Below, piece by piece: positions 4,916-5,740 of a stretch of 5,740 nt of DNA; position 1 is the first letter of the stretch, and the number at the start of each line of letters is the position of its first letter. Origin of the DNA: Bacteroidales bacterium UBA1182 (GTDB lineage Bacteria > Bacteroidota > Bacteroidia > Bacteroidales > Bacteroidaceae); contig DBYQ01000058.1 in the NCBI GenBank assembly GCA_002310015.1, forward strand, positions 63,420 to 69,159. The letters run 5' to 3'. Made by a program: the position numbers and the translations under genes. The notes below the pieces were generated by a model. It did no database searches. It was not told where the DNA came from and saw only the letters and a program-made list of their open reading frames with translations.

Positions 4916-5740
4916 TTATCCCTTGATAGCTGCGATACCCGGCAGAATCTTGCCCTCAATAGCCTCGAGCAGGGCACCGCCACCGGTTGATACGTATGAT
5001 ACCTTATCGGCAAAACCAAACTGCTTTACAGCGCTTACAGAGTCACCGCCACCAACGAGTGAGAATGCACCGTTCTTAGAGGTTGCATTGGCAACTGCAG
5101 TAGCGATAGCCTTTGTACCGGCCTGGAAGTTGCTGAACTCAAATACACCGGCAGGACCGTTCCAAAGGATGGTCTTGGATGACTCGATAACGCTTGCCAT
5201 AGCCTTGGCTGAAGCAGGACCTATATCCATACCTTCCCAACCATCGGGTACGTTGTTGTTGTCAACAACCTGAGTATTGGCGTTGTTGTCAAACTTATCG
5301 GCTGCAAGGCAGTCAACGGGCAGAACAATCTTTACGCCCAGTTCCTCAGCCTTCTTGAGAACTGCCAGAGCTACGTCAACCTGATCAGGCTCGCAAAGTG
5401 AGTTACCAACCTTACCGCCCTTGGCCAGAACGAATGTGTAAGCCATACCGCCGATGATAACCAGGTTATCAACCTTCTGCAGCAGGTTCTCAATGATGGT
5501 GATCTTTGAAGATACCTTTGAACCACCGATGATAGCGGTTACAGGCTTAACTGAGTTGTTCAGAACCTTCTCAACTGCTACAACCTCCTTCTCCATCAGA
5601 TAGCCGAACATCTTGTGGTCAGCATCAAAGAAATCGGCCATAACGGCTGTGGTGGCGTGCTTACGGTGAGCGGTACCGAATGCATCGTTTACATAAACGT
5701 CAGCGTATGAAGCGAGAGTCTTGGCAAATTCCTTCTGAGC
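4916..5740 (-). CDS. pgk: Phosphoglycerate kinase, C-terminal two thirds (5' end outside window)
   Basis: The frame stays open to the window edge, giving 274 residues; an internal ATG at 5641 is not the start. Bacterial PGK is usually about 390-420 residues, so roughly 120-145 N-terminal residues lie outside. PGK is the cytoplasmic glycolytic enzyme that moves the acyl phosphate of 1,3-bisphosphoglycerate to ADP, forming ATP and 3-phosphoglycerate. Motifs in fragment numbering are NDAFGTAHR (18-26), GGSKVSSK (72-79), GGMAYTF (97-103), NGPAGVFE (194-201), and the C-terminal nucleotide-site motifs GGGDS (230-234) and STGGGALLEAIEGK (251-264). The fragment ends LPGIAAIKG with a TAA stop at 4918-4916. 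No frameshift or missing conserved motif is seen. A strong hairpin terminator follows, so pgk appears to be the last gene of its transcript. Confidence 0.97.
   Translation of the reverse strand, partial: AQKEFAKTLASYADVYVNDAFGTAHRKHATTAVMADFFDADHKMFGYLMEKEVVAVEKVLNNSVKPVTAIIGGSKVSSKITIIENLLQKVDNLVIIGGMAYTFVLAKGGKVGNSLCEPDQVDVALAVLKKAEELGVKIVLPVDCLAADKFDNNANTQVVDNNNVPDGWEGMDIGPASAKAMASVIESSKTILWNGPAGVFEFSNFQAGTKAIATAVANATSKNGAFSLVGGGDSVSAVKQFGFADKVSYVSTGGGALLEAIEGKILPGIAAIKG

Overview
The window looks like a chromosomal segment of a Bacteroidales bacterium, most likely Prevotella-like. The evidence is a secreted GH43 enzyme of a type common in plant-fibre degraders, tRNA ends with no encoded CCA, genes without a Shine-Dalgarno sequence, and candidate -7 boxes of the Bacteroidetes form TAnnTTTG. 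The genus is an inference and was not tested by any search.

All three protein genes lie on the minus strand, so transcription runs right to left. At the right edge is the 3' part of pgk (phosphoglycerate kinase, 4916-5740, open at the edge), closed by a strong intrinsic terminator. Next comes a 710-residue cytoplasmic protein with about six C-terminal TPR repeats (2697-4829). Its best start is an ATG downstream of the pgk terminator, not the further-upstream TTG. After a 123-bp gap with a candidate promoter and a leader hairpin comes an exported GH43 glycosidase with a CBM6-like module and a C-terminal beta-rich domain (426-2573). No SusC/SusD, regulator or transporter is visible, so the glycosidase cannot be placed in a polysaccharide utilisation locus from this window.

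The left 430 bases hold the most unusual structure. Positions 1-20 are the 3' end of a plus-strand tRNA-Ser, followed by a symmetric terminator hairpin. Immediately beyond it, in inverted orientation, is a broken minus-strand copy of the tRNA-Ser 3' part. Then come about 200 bases of unexplained, hairpin-rich, apparently non-coding sequence.

Next is a 131-bp element (298-428) made of two perfect 37-bp inverted arms, each itself an imperfect palindrome around GGGGACAGACCCC. The arms enclose the apparent intrinsic terminator of the glycosidase gene, and the TGA stop of that gene is the first codon of one arm. The architecture resembles a REP doublet (REPIN) of the kind mobilised by RAYT transposases, but no transposase is present here. 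The family assignment is an inference.
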